Below are positions 33,110 to 45,000 of a stretch of 64,000 nucleotides of DNA, piece after piece. Source of the stretch: Hemibagrus wyckioides (lineage: Eukaryota > Chordata > Actinopteri > Siluriformes > Bagridae); contig NC_080734.1 in NCBI RefSeq assembly GCF_019097595.1, positions 3,293,392-3,357,391 on the forward strand, read 5' to 3'. A program made the position numbers and the translations under genes. Every line of letters begins with the position of its first letter. Position 1 is the first letter of the stretch. The notes under the pieces are model-generated. The model was not told the origin of the DNA. It did not search any database and worked only from the letters and a program-made list of their open reading frames with translations.

Positions 33110-33521
33110 TCATATAACCACAAAAGGAATGGTCAAGCTAGAACCTAACGTGGTTCTATCACTCTGTTCATATATGGAACCACAAAATGGTTCACTCTTA
33201 TAAACAAAAGGTTCCAGGAAGAACCAAAAAGAGGACTTTTGCAGTGATGCCATAGAAGAACCATTTTTGGTTCCATAAAAGAACCTTTCAATGAATAGTT
33301 CTTAAGAATTTTACTCTTAGTGCCAAATAAATCACTCACTTCTTAGTACAGAACGTTTAAAAAAGCTTTTTCCACTACAGAGAACCTTTAGTGCAATGGA
33401 AACGTTTCATGATGTTAAAGGTTCTTCAAAGAATAATTTAAGAAGCTTTATTTTTTAAGGCCATACAGTATAAAGAACCATTGTAGGTTCTTCATAGAAC
33501 CATTCATTTTAAAAGTCAAAG
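33110..33521. repeat. AGAACC-rich dispersed repeat, copy B
   Basis: AGAAGAACCATTTTTGGTTC, AAAGAACCTTTCAATGAA, ACAGAGAACCTTTAG, GCAATGGAAACGTTTC and GTTAAAGGTTCTTCAAAG. Many AGAACC and GGTTCT words alternate, so the repeat is partly self-complementary. Confidence 0.9.
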
Positions 33522-33655
33522 TCAAAGAAGCTTTATTGTCACTTCAATAATATATAGCTGATGCAGTACACAGTGAAGTGAAACAGCGTTCCTCCTGGAC
33601 CAGAGGTGCTACACAGAACAAAGACAAAGTACAGTGACGCAGACAAACATAGAAC
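33522..33655 (-). mobile_element. L2-type LINE 3' tail
   Basis: AAAGTCAAAGTCAAAGAAGC then TTTATTGTCACTTCAA and GTGAAACAGCGTTCCTCCTG are, on the minus strand, a GACAATAAAGCTTC tail ending in short TTTGAC repeats. This is typical of teleost L2-like elements. Only the 3' untranslated end is present. It separates two AGAACC-rich repeat copies. Confidence 0.7.
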
Positions 33656-33975
33656 TAAACTATACTTCCATGTGTAGAACCCTAAAACAGAGTGTTCCCA
33701 TTTATGGTTCCAAAAAGAAGCTTTCAGTAAATGGCTCTTACAAGAACCCCTTTTTTTCTTAGTGTCATTAAGAATCATTTTGTAGTCTAAAGAACCTTTT
33801 TTCATTATAAAGAACCCTTAGTACAATGGAAAGGTTCCCTGGATTTTAAAGGTTCTTCATAGAACCATACGCCCACGTCATGATAACCACAACAGATTAC
33901 TCAACAAACTCTGAATGAATGAACCCATAAAACTTCTGTATAGAACCTTTTCACAGGCTACAAAGAACTCTGTGG
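33656..33975. repeat. AGAACC-rich dispersed repeat, copy C
   Basis: TAGAACCCTAAAACAGAG, TTTATGGTTCC, AAGAAGCTTTCAGTAAATGG, TTTTGTAGTCTAAAGAACC and GGTTCTTCATAGAACCAT. Close to copies E and F near 37.3-37.9 kb. Confidence 0.9.
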
Positions 33976-33989
33976 GGTTCTGTCGACTG

Positions 33990-34225
33990 AATGTTTTCAA
34001 AGATTTTTCTTTTTGTTTACTTGTTTGTTTCTTTTTGCTTTTGTTTGCTTGTTTGTTCATTTGTGATTTTGTTTGCTTTTTTGTTTGTTTATTTGTTTGT
34101 TTTATGTTTGTGTGCTTTTTTTGTATGTTTCTGCTTTTGTTTGCTTGTTTGTTCGTTTTTGTTTGTATGCTTGTTTGTGTTTGTCTCTGCTATTGTTTAC
34201 CTGTTTGTGTTTATTTTTGTTTGCT
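33990..34225. repeat. Degenerate (TTTG)n array
   Basis: TTTGTTTGC and TTTGTTTAC words throughout. The Phe/Val/Cys frames are artefacts. Confidence 0.93.
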
Positions 34226-34537
34226 TTGATGCACTGATTCCAATCATAGAAGCGTTTTAACGGAAAAGTTCAAACTCATCGCTGTCTGAGGAGTCTACAT
34301 ACTCTAGAACCCTTTTTTTTGGGGTGGGGTTCTCTTAGATAAGTACAGAACTCCAAGGAGAGACAGATTTGGATTAAAACTAGTTGTCTATAAGGTGAAG
34401 GAGACTCTGTGAGAAGGTAACGTTCCTCTGCTTCATCTCCTCATCCTCTCACTGATTACTTTCCTGAAACAGCCGGACCCTCAGTGTTTTATTCCTTATT
34501 TACACTGTACTCACACTCCGAGTGGCCTCTGCTCTGA
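34226..34537. other. Unique sequence between arrays
   Basis: No gene or repeat recognised apart from an 8-T run near 34313. Confidence 0.4.
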
Positions 34538-36413
34538 TAAACACACACAGTCACACACACACACACACACACACACAGTCACACACACACACTCACACAG
34601 TCACACACTCACACACACAGTCACACACACACACACAGTCACACAGTTACACACTCACACAGTCACACACAAACACACACACACACAGTCACACACACAC
34701 ACACAGTCACACACACACACACACAGTCACACACACACACTCACACAGTCACACACTCACACACACAGTCACACAGTTACACACTCACACACAGACACTC
34801 ACACACTCACACACACACTCACACACAGACACTCACAGTCACACACTCACACACAGACACTCACACTCACACAGTCACACACTCACACAGTCACACACTC
34901 ACACTCACACTCACACACAGACACTCACAGTCACACACACAGACACTCACACAGTCACACACTCACACTCACACACTCACACACAGACACTCACACTCAC
35001 ACACAGATACTCACACACTCACACACAGACACTCACACAGACACAGTCACACACACACTCACACACAGACACTCACACACTCACACACACACTCACACAC
35101 AGACACTCACAGTCACACACTCACACACAGACACTCACACTCACACAGTCACACACTCACACAGTCACACACTCACACAGTCACACACTCACACTCACAC
35201 TCACACACAGACACTCACAGTCACACACTCACACACAGACACTCACACAGTCACACACTCACACTCACACACAGACACTCACACTCACACACAGACACTC
35301 ACACACTCACACACAGACACTCACACACACACTCACACTCACACACTCACACAGTCACACACTCACACACAGACACTCACACTCACACAGACACAGTCAC
35401 ACACTCACACACAGACACTCACACACTCACACTCACACACAGACACTCACACACTCACACTCACACACTCACACACAGACACTCACACTCACACAGTCAC
35501 ACACTCACACACAGACACTCACACTCACACAGACACAGTCACACACTCACACTCACACACAGACACTCACACACACACTCACACACAGACACTCACAGTC
35601 ACACACACACACAGACACTCACACTCACACAGTCACACACTCACACAGTCACACACTCACACACAGACACTCACACACTCACACACAGACACTCACAGTC
35701 ACACACTCACACTCACACTCACACACAGACACTCACAGTCACACACTCACACACAGACACTCACACAGTCACACACTCACACTCACACACAGACACTCAC
35801 ACTCACACACAGACACTCACACACTCACACACTCACACACACACACTCACACACACACTCACACTCACACACTCACACAGTCACACACTCACACACAGAC
35901 ACTCACACTCACACAGACACAGTCACACACTCACACACAGACACTCACACACTCACACTCACACACAGACACTCACACACTCACACTCACACACTCACAC
36001 ACAGACACTCACACTCACACAGTCACACACTCACACACAGACACTCACACTCACACAGACACAGTCACACACTCACACTCACACACAGACACTCACACAC
36101 ACACTCACACACAGACACTCACAGTCACACACACACACAGACACTCACACTCACACAGTCACACACTCACACAGTCACACACTCACACACAGACACTCAC
36201 ACACTCACACACAGACACTCACAGTCACACACTCACACTCACACACACACACAGACACTCACAGTCACACACTCACACACAGACACTCACACAGTCACAC
36301 ACTCACACTCACACACAGACACTCACACTCACACACAGACACTCACACAGTCACACACACACTCACACTCACACACAGACACTCACACTCACACACAGAC
36401 ACTCACACAGTCA
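34538..36413. repeat. CA-based minisatellite with 520-bp higher-order repeat
   Basis: ACACACTCAC, ACACAGACACTCAC and ACACAGTCAC words tile 1.9 kb. On top of this, long blocks recur: landmark TCACACTCACACACAGACAC followed by TCACAG ends near 35220, 35738 and 36264, i.e. at spacings of 518 and 526 bp. Sequence from 35475 and from 36001 is nearly identical for over 300 bp. The 636-codon His/Thr/Ser frame is an artefact of a stop-free repeat. Confidence 0.97.
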
Positions 36414-36894
36414 ACATGACCTGAGAACTTAATCTGCTCCTGTATGTAAACACGGCTGCTGTCACTTCACCTTTTTTTTATCTCTAGCAACAATTCAAAA
36501 GAAAAAAAAAGAAAAAGTGCATCAGGACTGAAAAGCCGTTTATCCCGGAGGTGAACTCGTCTCGCCTCGCCTCGTCTCGCCTCGCCTCGTATCTCGTATC
36601 AGTACATCAAAAGGACAGAAAGGATGTTTTTTAGGTGGAATATAAATACAGTGAGGATGAATTGTTTTGATGATGGAGGTGTTTGAAGCAGAGGTTTTTA
36701 TCAGCAGGCTGAACGACATGAAGGGATAAACACCGGCAGATAAATATTGAAATCCCACTCAGCACATTTTCCTGTTCTTATCGGCCGGAGAAAATCCGTA
36801 AATGTGGAAAGTTTTGATAAAGGATGTGAAAGTCCTTTGCTGTGATGTTCTGTGATGTGATGCTGAGGGAAAGGAAGAGCGCAGCGTCAAGAGC
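36414..36894. other. Unique sequence with a short CTCGY pentamer repeat
   Basis: 36555-36600 is a pentanucleotide run of CTCGC and CTCGT. The rest is non-repetitive with no gene seen. Confidence 0.45.
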
Positions 36895-37270
36895 CTCATA
36901 AAGTGGTTTCACTCCGGTCATATACGGAACCACAAAATAGTTCATCATCTAAAATTCTTAGTAACAAAAAATACATACACACTCTTAAAAATAAAGGTTC
37001 CACGAAGACCCAAAAAGAGGGGTTTCAAAGTGATGCCACAGAAGAACCATTTCTGGTTCCCCTTTCAGTAAATAGTTCTTAGTGCTGAATAAATGAGTGA
37101 AGAACCTTGGTAAACTGTATTAAACAAGGAAATGTCCTTAGTAGAGAACCTTTTTGTAGTCTAAAGAACCTTTTTTGTACTACAGAGAACCTTCCATATA
37201 TGTTAAATGTTCTTCACAGAACCATTTAAGAATGCTTATTTTTAAGAGTGTACAGTATATAAAGCAAGGA
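36895..37270. repeat. AGAACC-rich dispersed repeat, copy D
   Basis: ATATACGGAACCACAAAATA, GTGATGCCACAGAAGAAC, CATTTCTGGTTCCC and TTTTTGTAGTCTAAAGAACC. Same order as copy B. Confidence 0.9.
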
Positions 37271-37560
37271 AGTAAAAGAACCATTTTCGGTTCTGTATAG
37301 AACCATTCATTTTAATAGTGTACTGTAGAACCCTAAACCCCTAAAGCAGAGTTCCCTTTATGGTTCCCAAAAGAAGCTTTCAGTAAATGGCTCTTAATTA
37401 TTTTTCCCTTTAGGGCCATTAAGAAACATTTTGTCATCTAAAAAACCTTTTTTACACTATAAAGAACCTTTAGTGCTATGGAAAGGTTCCCTTGATGTTA
37501 AAGGTTCTTCATAGAACAATAGAACCACGTTATTATAACCACAGCATTGAAGCAAACAAG
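37271..37560. repeat. AGAACC-rich dispersed repeat, copy E
   Basis: AGAACCATTTTCGGTTCTGT, AAGAAGCTTTCAGTAAATGG, GCTATGGAAAGGTTCCC and GGTTCTTCATAGAACAATAG. Tandem with copies D and F. Confidence 0.88.
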
Positions 37561-37905
37561 TAAATGTTCTTATTAAAGAACTGTTTTGTAGTCTAAAGAA
37601 CCTTTTTTTTTCACTACAGAGAACCTTTAATGCCATGGAAACATTCCTTATATGTTAAAGGTTCTTCATAGAACTATTAAAGAGCCCTTGTGTGTATGTA
37701 AGAGTATATATAAAGCAAGTACCAGAACCATTTCTGTATGGAACCATTCATTTTAATAGCGTACTGTAGAACCCTGAAACAGAGGGTTCCCTTTATGGTT
37801 CCCAAAAGAAGCTTTTTTTCCCCTTCAGTGCCATTAAGAACCATTTTGTCATCTAAAGAACCTTTTTTCACTTTGGTTCTTGGTAATGGTTCTTTATAGA
37901 ACTCA
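37561..37905. repeat. AGAACC-rich dispersed repeat, copy F
   Basis: TTTTGTAGTCTAAAGAACC, GTTAAAGGTTCTTCATAGAA, AAACAGAGGGTTCCC and TTTATAGAAC. Third unit of the local tandem. Confidence 0.88.
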
Positions 37906-38434
37906 GCAGTGAACATTCACCTCACAAATATGTTTGTTGTTGTTGTTGTTGTTTTTATTTCAGTGCAGCTTCACACACTCCTGTCTCCCTGAAGGATGGA
38001 GGATGTAGTGAGCTCTTAGGAAGCCGGAACAGAAGCTTGCGTGTTTATGGACTATGTTAGAACCTGTTTGATTTATTTGTTTGCTTTTAATTGCTTTACA
38101 TTTTGCATAATTACACCATCAGTCACATCTCAGACACGCCGTATATGGAAGATTAGACGCCAGAAAAACGTTCAGAGAGTTCCATTTCTGTGTCTGTGCC
38201 TTTCCTGGACCCTGATGTGGCCTTCTGCTGGTGTAGCCCGTCTTCCTGGAGGTGTGAGATGCTCTTCACCTCAGTGTGTGTGTACAGAGTGATGACATGT
38301 GGTTTCATATCTCCTCTCAGATCTCATCATTCTCCTCTGACAGCAATACCTGCTTCCTGTCTTTTGGGCCATTCTGTACAACTCTAGACACTGTTCTGCG
38401 TTATATATGACTGTAGAAAGGAGATTATTTATAA
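37906..38434. other. Unique sequence, no gene recognised
   Basis: Contains a short GTT run at 37930-37952. Open frames of 60-80 codons overlap on both strands without recognisable features. Confidence 0.35.
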
Positions 38435-40072
38435 TCCCACTCTCTGTGTTTATAATCATTTATAATCCCACTCTCTGGTGTTTATAATCATTTATAATCC
38501 CACTCTCTGGTGTTTATAATCATTTATAATCACACTCTGGTGTTTATAATCATTTATAATCACACTCTGCTGTTTATAATCATTTATAATCCCACTCTCT
38601 GCTGTTTATAATCATTTATAATCACACTCTCTGGTGTTTATAATCATTTATAATCACACTCTCTGGTGTTTATAATCATTTATAATCCCACTCTCTGGTG
38701 TTTCTAATCATTTATAATCACACTCTCTGTGTTTATAATCATTTATAATCCCACTCTCTGTGTTTATAATCATTTATAATCACACTCTCTGTGTTTATAA
38801 TCATTTATAATCACACTCTCTGTGTTTCTAATCATTTATAATCACACTCTCTGTGTTTATAATCATTTATAATCACACTCTCTGCTGTTTATAATCATTT
38901 ATAATCCCACTCTCTGCTGTTTATAATCATTTATAATCCCACTCTCTGGTGTTTATAATCATTTATAATCACACTCTCTGGTGTTTATAATCATTTATAA
39001 TCACACTCTCTGGTGTTTATAATCATTTATAATCCCACTCTCTGGTGTTTCTAATCATTTATAATCACACTCTCTGGTGTTTCTAATCATTTATAATCAC
39101 ACTCTCTGTGTTTATAATCATTTATAATCACACTCTCTGGTGTTTATAATCATTTATAATCACACTCTCTGGTGTTTATAATCATTTATAATCACACTCT
39201 CTGGTGTTTATAATCATTTATAATCACACTCTCTGGTGTTTATAATCATTTATAATCCCACTCTCTGCTGTTTATAATCATTTATAATCACACTCTCTGG
39301 TGTTTATAATCATTTATAATCACACTCTCTGCTGTTTATAATCATTTATAATCACACTCTCTGGTGTTTATAATCATTTATAATCACACACTCTGGTGTT
39401 TATAATCATTTATGATCACACTCTCTGGTGTTTATAATCATTTATAATCACACACTCTGGTGTTTATAATCATTTATAATAACACTCTCTGGTGTTTATA
39501 ATCATTTATAATCACACTGTTTATAATCATTTATAATCCCACTCTCTGCTGTTTATAATCATTTATAATCACACTCTCTGGTGTTTATAATCATTTATAA
39601 TCCCACTCTCTGGTGTTTATAATCATTTATAATCACACTCTGTTTATAATCATTTATAATCCCACTCTCTGCTGTTTATAATCATTTATAATCACACTCT
39701 GTTTATAATCATTTATAATCCCACTCTCCGGTGTTTATAATCATTTATAATCACACTCTCTGGTGTTTATAATCATTTATAATCCCACTCTCTGGTGTTT
39801 ATAATCATTTATAATCACATTCTCTGGTGTTTATAATCATTTATAATCACACTCTGTTTATAATCATTTATAATCCCACTCTCTGCTGTTTATAATCATT
39901 TATAATCACATTCTCTGGTGTTTATAAACATTTATAATCCCACTCTCTGGTGTTTATAATCATTTATAATCACATTCTCTGGTGTTTATAATCATTTATA
40001 ATCACACTCTCTGGTGTTTATAATCATTTATAATCACACTCTCTGGTGTTTATAAACATTCATAATCACACA
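38435..40072. repeat. 32-bp minisatellite, about 50 copies
   Basis: The unit is TGTTTATAATCATTTATAAT followed by CACACTCTCTGG, with variants lacking GG, with CCC for CAC, or with GCTG for GGTG. The core TTTATAATCATTTATAATC is almost invariant. Variant types cluster in runs, indicating local homogenisation. Confidence 0.98.
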
Positions 40073-40640
40073 GGGTGTCACCCAGATGAGGATGAGGTTC
40101 TCTTTCAAAGTTTCTTCGTCCTCCATCTAAGGGAGTTTTTATCACCACAGGCTTGCTCATTACGGATAAATAGAAATAAATTGATAATATTGATCCTGAA
40201 CTTTTTGTTCTATGTTTCTTATGTTCTCGTGTACAGCTGCTTCGGGACAATGTCCGTTGTTAAAAGGGCTACACAATAAAACTGACTTGAACTGCATGAA
40301 AGTTCAGGTGTTCCTAATAAAGTGGCCAGCAAATCAGCAAATAAAATACAGCTATTTTCTTCTGCAGTCAGTATTTTCTATCTCTAAATGTTTCCAGCTG
40401 AAATACAAGTGCTTGTATTTTAAAGGCTTGTGGAAAACTCTGTCTTACAGTTATTTAATTATTAAAAATCTGGCAACCTTGGAGGTGTGAACTGCACAGG
40501 GATTCGTCTGATCCGAAGAAAATCAGTCCATAACCTGCCATGAATCCCGGGAATGTTCCCCAGGAATTTTCTGGAGCTCCTAGTGAAAGAGTTGCATTTC
40601 AAACCTAACACAAACACACATGGTCCCTTTCTGAGCCGCT
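40073..40640. other. Unique sequence with a LINE-like fragment
   Basis: Around 40225-40290, GTACAGCTGCTTCGGGACAA and GCTACACAATAAAACTGACT resemble the 3' end of a teleost retroposon on the plus strand. Otherwise non-repetitive. Confidence 0.4.
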
Positions 40641-40960
40641 TTCACACACCCGCCCGTCACGTCCCCGTAAATTCTCCCGGCGCTTTGGCTCGGGTCGACC
40701 CTGGTGATTTCATCTGGGAAATAAATGACTTGGAGAAGATAAAGTGCTCCGGCTGTGACAGTAGAGAGAGCGGAGGAGGTTTTTCCTCCACGCCGAGATA
40801 ATCGGAAGAAGAGGGCGAAGCGTTTTATCTACTCTCAGCACTCCGAGCTGAGAAAGAGGCCACCAATCCCCGCTCTGTCTGATCCACTCAGATAAGCACC
40901 GCCTCCCCGTGAGGCTCGCCGCCACCGCCGTCGCTCTTCATCCCCTCCGGAGATAGGGTG
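40641..40960. other. GC-richer unique island
   Basis: Distinctly GC-richer than its surroundings, with no repeat. Short frames on both strands. Candidate conserved non-coding element or untranslated exon; no motif decides between them. Confidence 0.3.
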
Positions 40961-41538
40961 AGCATCTAAGACCAGTTTCATCAGGAGGAAAAAAAAAGGA
41001 AATGTCAGCATCAAAGATTCTCTGTGCTGTAAACCTCAAATATCTGGGAAATAGAAAAAAAACAAAAGAACAAAGACGATGTGATCGACAGTCTGTTAGG
41101 ATTTTCTTTAAAAAATAAAAAAGACATGAATTTCTCATTTGCTTCATTTGCATACCTGTTCGGATGAAAAACAACAGAGATATACAACCTTGGGAGCTGT
41201 TTCCATGACGACCTGAGGACCAGCTTCGATATTCTTCGTTCGGTTTAAAGAATAAAAAAAATACAATATGAAATATTAATAAAAAACAAAACAAACAAAC
41301 AGACAAACAACAAATAAATAAACAAAGTTCTCTCACAGCTTGTCCTGATCACAAATGGCCGCTACATTCGAGTTTAAGATCTAAAAGCTTATTTTTCACC
41401 TTCACATTCATTTAGCTTATTTTGTTTTTTGTTTGTTTCTGTAAAATACTGTAAACAGCTAAATCAGTTACTTTTAACCAAGCATTGCTATGGTTACTGA
41501 AGCGATAGTTACATTGATTGACAGTTCGAGTCATGAGT
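40961..41538. other. A/T-rich unique sequence
   Basis: Includes a degenerate CAAA run at 41280-41325. The 132-codon minus-strand frame crosses T-rich sequence and is not credible. Confidence 0.45.
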
Positions 41539-41968
<430 letters not shown>

Positions 41969-42114
41969 TAAAAGCAACACAAAAAGTTTATTTATTGTTA
42001 AAATCATCCTGAGGGTGCACAAACTTTTGCACTCACCTCTCCTGTATGTACGGCCCCCTTGGCGTCATAGAGCACAATACATTTTATTTGAAGCCTCACA
42101 TTTCTTAATTGATA

Positions 42115-42275
42115 ATAATGTTCTTTTTTTTGAGGTACACAACTAAATATTAGGTGTAATTTCATGTAAAAGACTATCCGTTCCAATACTTTTGCTCACA
42201 TAAACACTGGCAGGTCTGCTACTAAAGGTACTGTGTTCTCAGCTCTGTCACACATCGAGATGTAAATATATCATC
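42115..42275 (+). repeat. Local duplication, copy 1
   Basis: ATTAGGTGTAATTTCATGTA, TCCGTTCCAATACTTTTGCT, CACTGGCAGGTCTGCT and CACACATCGAGATG recur with mismatches at 43215-43375. The CCAATACTTTTGCTCAC part resembles a Tc1-type end. Confidence 0.8.
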
Positions 42276-42511
42276 TGAATGAGACGAACAACAGCATCAT
42301 AAATCACGGGAAGGTTCCGAGCGCGGTATTAATGAGAGAGAACAGATGTGTTTCCTGCATCAGGGTTATACACACCTTTATAGCACCAGCTGTTCGAGAC
42401 ACGCCCACTTTAATATTCACCAGCGACAATTCCAGGAGTGATGAGACGAGCATTAGTAAACATCTCTCAGGCTGATTGTTTCTGGAGAGTTGCATGATGG
42501 GATGTCGAATG
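42276..42511. other. Unique sequence
   Basis: No gene or repeat recognised. Confidence 0.4.
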
Positions 42512-42519
42512 TAGTGATT

Positions 42520-42582
<63 letters not shown>

Positions 42583-42612
42583 TTTGTTTGTTTGTTTGTT
42601 TATTTATTTATT
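42512..42612. repeat. (TTTA)n and (TTTG)n microsatellite
   Basis: A clean TTTA array with a short TTTG block near its right end. Confidence 0.97.
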
Positions 42613-42970
42613 ATATAAAGCAGGTTTATTAGCGCTGCTTTTTCACCTTGAACATCAGACAGGTAGCTGAAAGGAAGAGTGATGGATGACGGTGGTGTAA
42701 ATCCACAGAGAGAGTCGTGATGCGTGGGAAACTTTGCATCATATAGCCTTACCGTGTGTGTGTGTGTGTTATTTCAGTATATGACTTCAGGTGTACTTGT
42801 ATGCATTGTGTGTGTGTGTTTGATGCAACCCCAGCTAGTGTAATCTCTTCTTTTGGGCCAAAGAGTGAATTCAGTTCGTTAACATGCTTTATTTTGTATG
42901 ATTTATAGATAATAATAAATCATCACTCCAATGTTATATACAGCATTATCTCCATTCTTGTTATTGCTCC
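42613..42970. other. Unique sequence with short (TG)n
   Basis: Short TG runs at about 42751-42770 and 42806-42820. No gene recognised. Confidence 0.4.
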
Positions 42971-42973
42971 TGA

Positions 42974-43041
<68 letters not shown>

Positions 43042-43044
43042 ATG
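42971..43044. repeat. (GAAA)n microsatellite
   Basis: About 17 GAAA units, with one GAATGAAT interruption at the right end. Confidence 0.97.
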
Positions 43045-43214
43045 AATGAAAGAAAGAGAGGGAGCTTTTTAATGGCTTTAACTAATTTTAGTTTTACTTG
43101 ATAGTTGATCACTTACTAGAAAAAGTTCAAATATTTCTTGAGCAATAAAATTATCTGTGTTTTATACTTCTGTATGAAAGGACCTATAATGTGACAATAA
43201 TTCAAGTGATGATA

Positions 43215-43375
43215 ATTTTATGTTTTTGAGACATGCAACAAGACATTAAGTGTAATTTCATGTAAAAGAATGTCCGTTCCAATACTTTTGCTCAGCTTGA
43301 CACTGGGAGGTCTGCTGCTGAAGGTCCCGTGTTCTGAGCTGCGTCACACATCGAGATGGAAATATCAGAAAAAGT
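43215..43375 (+). repeat. Local duplication, copy 2
   Basis: ATTAAGTGTAATTTCATGTA, TCCGTTCCAATACTTTTGCT, CACTGGGAGGTCTGCTGCTG and CACACATCGAGATG match 42115-42275 in the same orientation, about 1.1 kb away. Confidence 0.8.
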
Positions 43376-44023
43376 CATTAGGTACGGCGAATTCCCTGAC
43401 ACGCTAATCAAGAAGTTTTCACCTCAGGCTATGGTAAACTAGCCCTGCGCTATCATGCCAAATTCTGCCAACACCTTTCACTTTAGCAGCTCTGAGAAAG
43501 TCTGGCCTCAGGCAGAAACGTCTGGAGGCTTTCAGCAGAGTCAGCTGGGGAAAACGCTGAGCTGTGCAGCGAGCACCTTGTCCATATTAAACTCCTGAAA
43601 AACCTCCAGCATGTCAGCGTCTGTCTGAAGCCCTGCGCCGGAGAGAACAGCGAGATCTCTGAATTTACGCCAGATAAAAGTTTAGACGCTTCCTGATCGT
43701 TTCATTTCATTGACCAAGTGTTGTTTCTGAAACCTGGGCGCTTTCAGTGGTCATAAAAAGGACATATAGTTTTTATAATCAGTGTATAAAATGTTAACGT
43801 CTTGGGTGATGTATAAGTTTCAGTAGCTGAATTTATTAATACTTTATTTAATAGAACACACCTGCAGATTATCTACATCATTAACCCTAACTAAAAGCTA
43901 TATGGTCAGTCAATTATTATTATTATATCATCACACAGTATTTAACTCTAATGTGCAGTGCATCAGGGGTAATTTCTGTGTCTCTGTGGAGTCACATGTT
44001 ATTTATTGTAACTTACCTTTTAT
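43376..44023. other. Unique island, no gene recognised
   Basis: Non-repetitive, complex sequence at 43376-43720, then AT-rich. Candidate conserved non-coding DNA only on texture. Confidence 0.3.
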
Positions 44024-44785
44024 CTTAGAGTTTGTCCGTGTCTCAGGTATAGAGTTAGTCCGTGTCTCAGGTATAGAATTAGTCCGTGTCTCAGGTATAG
44101 AGTTAGTCCGTGTCTCAGGTATAGAGTTAGTCTGTGTCTCAGGTATAGAGTTAGTCCGTGTCTCAGGTATAGAATTAGTCCGTGTCTCAGGTATAGAGTT
44201 AGTCTGTGTCTCAGGTATAGAATTAGTCCGTGTCTCAGGTATAGAGTTAGTCCGTGTCTCAGGTTTAGAGTTAGTCCGTGTCTCAGGTTTAGAGTTAGTC
44301 CGTGTCTCAGGTATAGAGATAGTCTGTGTCTCAGGTATAGAGTTAGTCCGTGTCTCAGGTATAATTAGTCTGTGTCTCAGGTATAGAGTTAGTCCGTGTC
44401 TCAGGTATAGAGTTAGTCCGTGTCTCAGGTATAGAGATAGTCTGTGTCTCAGGTATAGAGTTAGCCCGTGTCTCAGGTATAGAGTTAGTCTGTGTCTCAG
44501 GTTTAGAGTTAGTCCATGTCTCAGGTATAGAGTTAGTCTGTGTCTCAGGTATAGAGTTAGTCTGTGTCTCAGGTATAGAGTTAGTCTGTGTCTCAGGTAT
44601 AGAGTTAGTCTGTGTCTCAGGTATAGAGTTAGTCTGTGTCTCAGGTTTAGAGTTAGTCCATGTCTCAGGTATAGAGTTAGTCTGTGTCTCAGGTATAGAG
44701 TTAGTCTGTGTCTCAGGTATAGAGTTAGTCTGTGTCTCAGGTTCAGAGTTAGTCTGTGTCTCAGGTTTAGAGTTAGTCTGTGTCT

Positions 44786-44790
<5 letters not shown>
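44024..44790. repeat. 24-bp minisatellite, about 32 copies
   Basis: The unit is GTCCGTGTCTCAGGTATAGA followed by GTTA, with CTG for CCG and TTTAG for TATAG variants. Because 24 is a multiple of three, both strands stay open: RVSGIELV repeats on the plus strand and an Arg/Leu/Thr frame on the minus. No start context, signal or flanking coding sequence supports a gene. A missing 5 bp near 44363 changes the phase. Confidence 0.97.

Positions 44791-44825
<35 letters not shown>
44791..44825. repeat. (CT)n microsatellite
   Basis: Clean CT repeat directly after the minisatellite, followed by C-rich sequence. Confidence 0.97.
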
Positions 44826-44826
<1 letters not shown>

Positions 44827-44874
44827 GGCCCCCCCTCCCTCCCTCCTCTCCTCCCCCCCTCTCTCTCTGTCTTT

Positions 44875-45000
44875 CAAAATTCAAGATTCAAAGGCTGCTT
44901 TACTGCCATGACAAATATTAGCATCTCTGTCTGCAAAAGAGAGAAAGAGAATATAGACATTGCAGAGAGGACTGTACTCTTGAAGGACATGCAAAAAAAA
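44875..45000 (-). mobile_element. LINE 3' tail fragment
   Basis: AAAATTCAAGATTCAAAGGC then TGCTTTACTGCCATGACAAA is, on the minus strand, a CATGGCAGTAAAGCAGCC tail with TTGAATCTTGAA at the end, typical of a teleost CR1/L2-type element. Confidence 0.55.

Noticed and set aside
34522..36432. 636-codon His/Thr/Ser/Gln open frame
   Set aside because: Translation of a CA-based tandem array with no stops; no protein-like flank.
38435..40072. CRISPR-like array
   Set aside because: The repeats are contiguous, with no unique spacers, in a vertebrate-type sequence.
43902..44921. 339-codon frame with repeated RVSGIELV
   Set aside because: It is explained by a 24-bp minisatellite; the phase shifts midway and it ends in a CT microsatellite.
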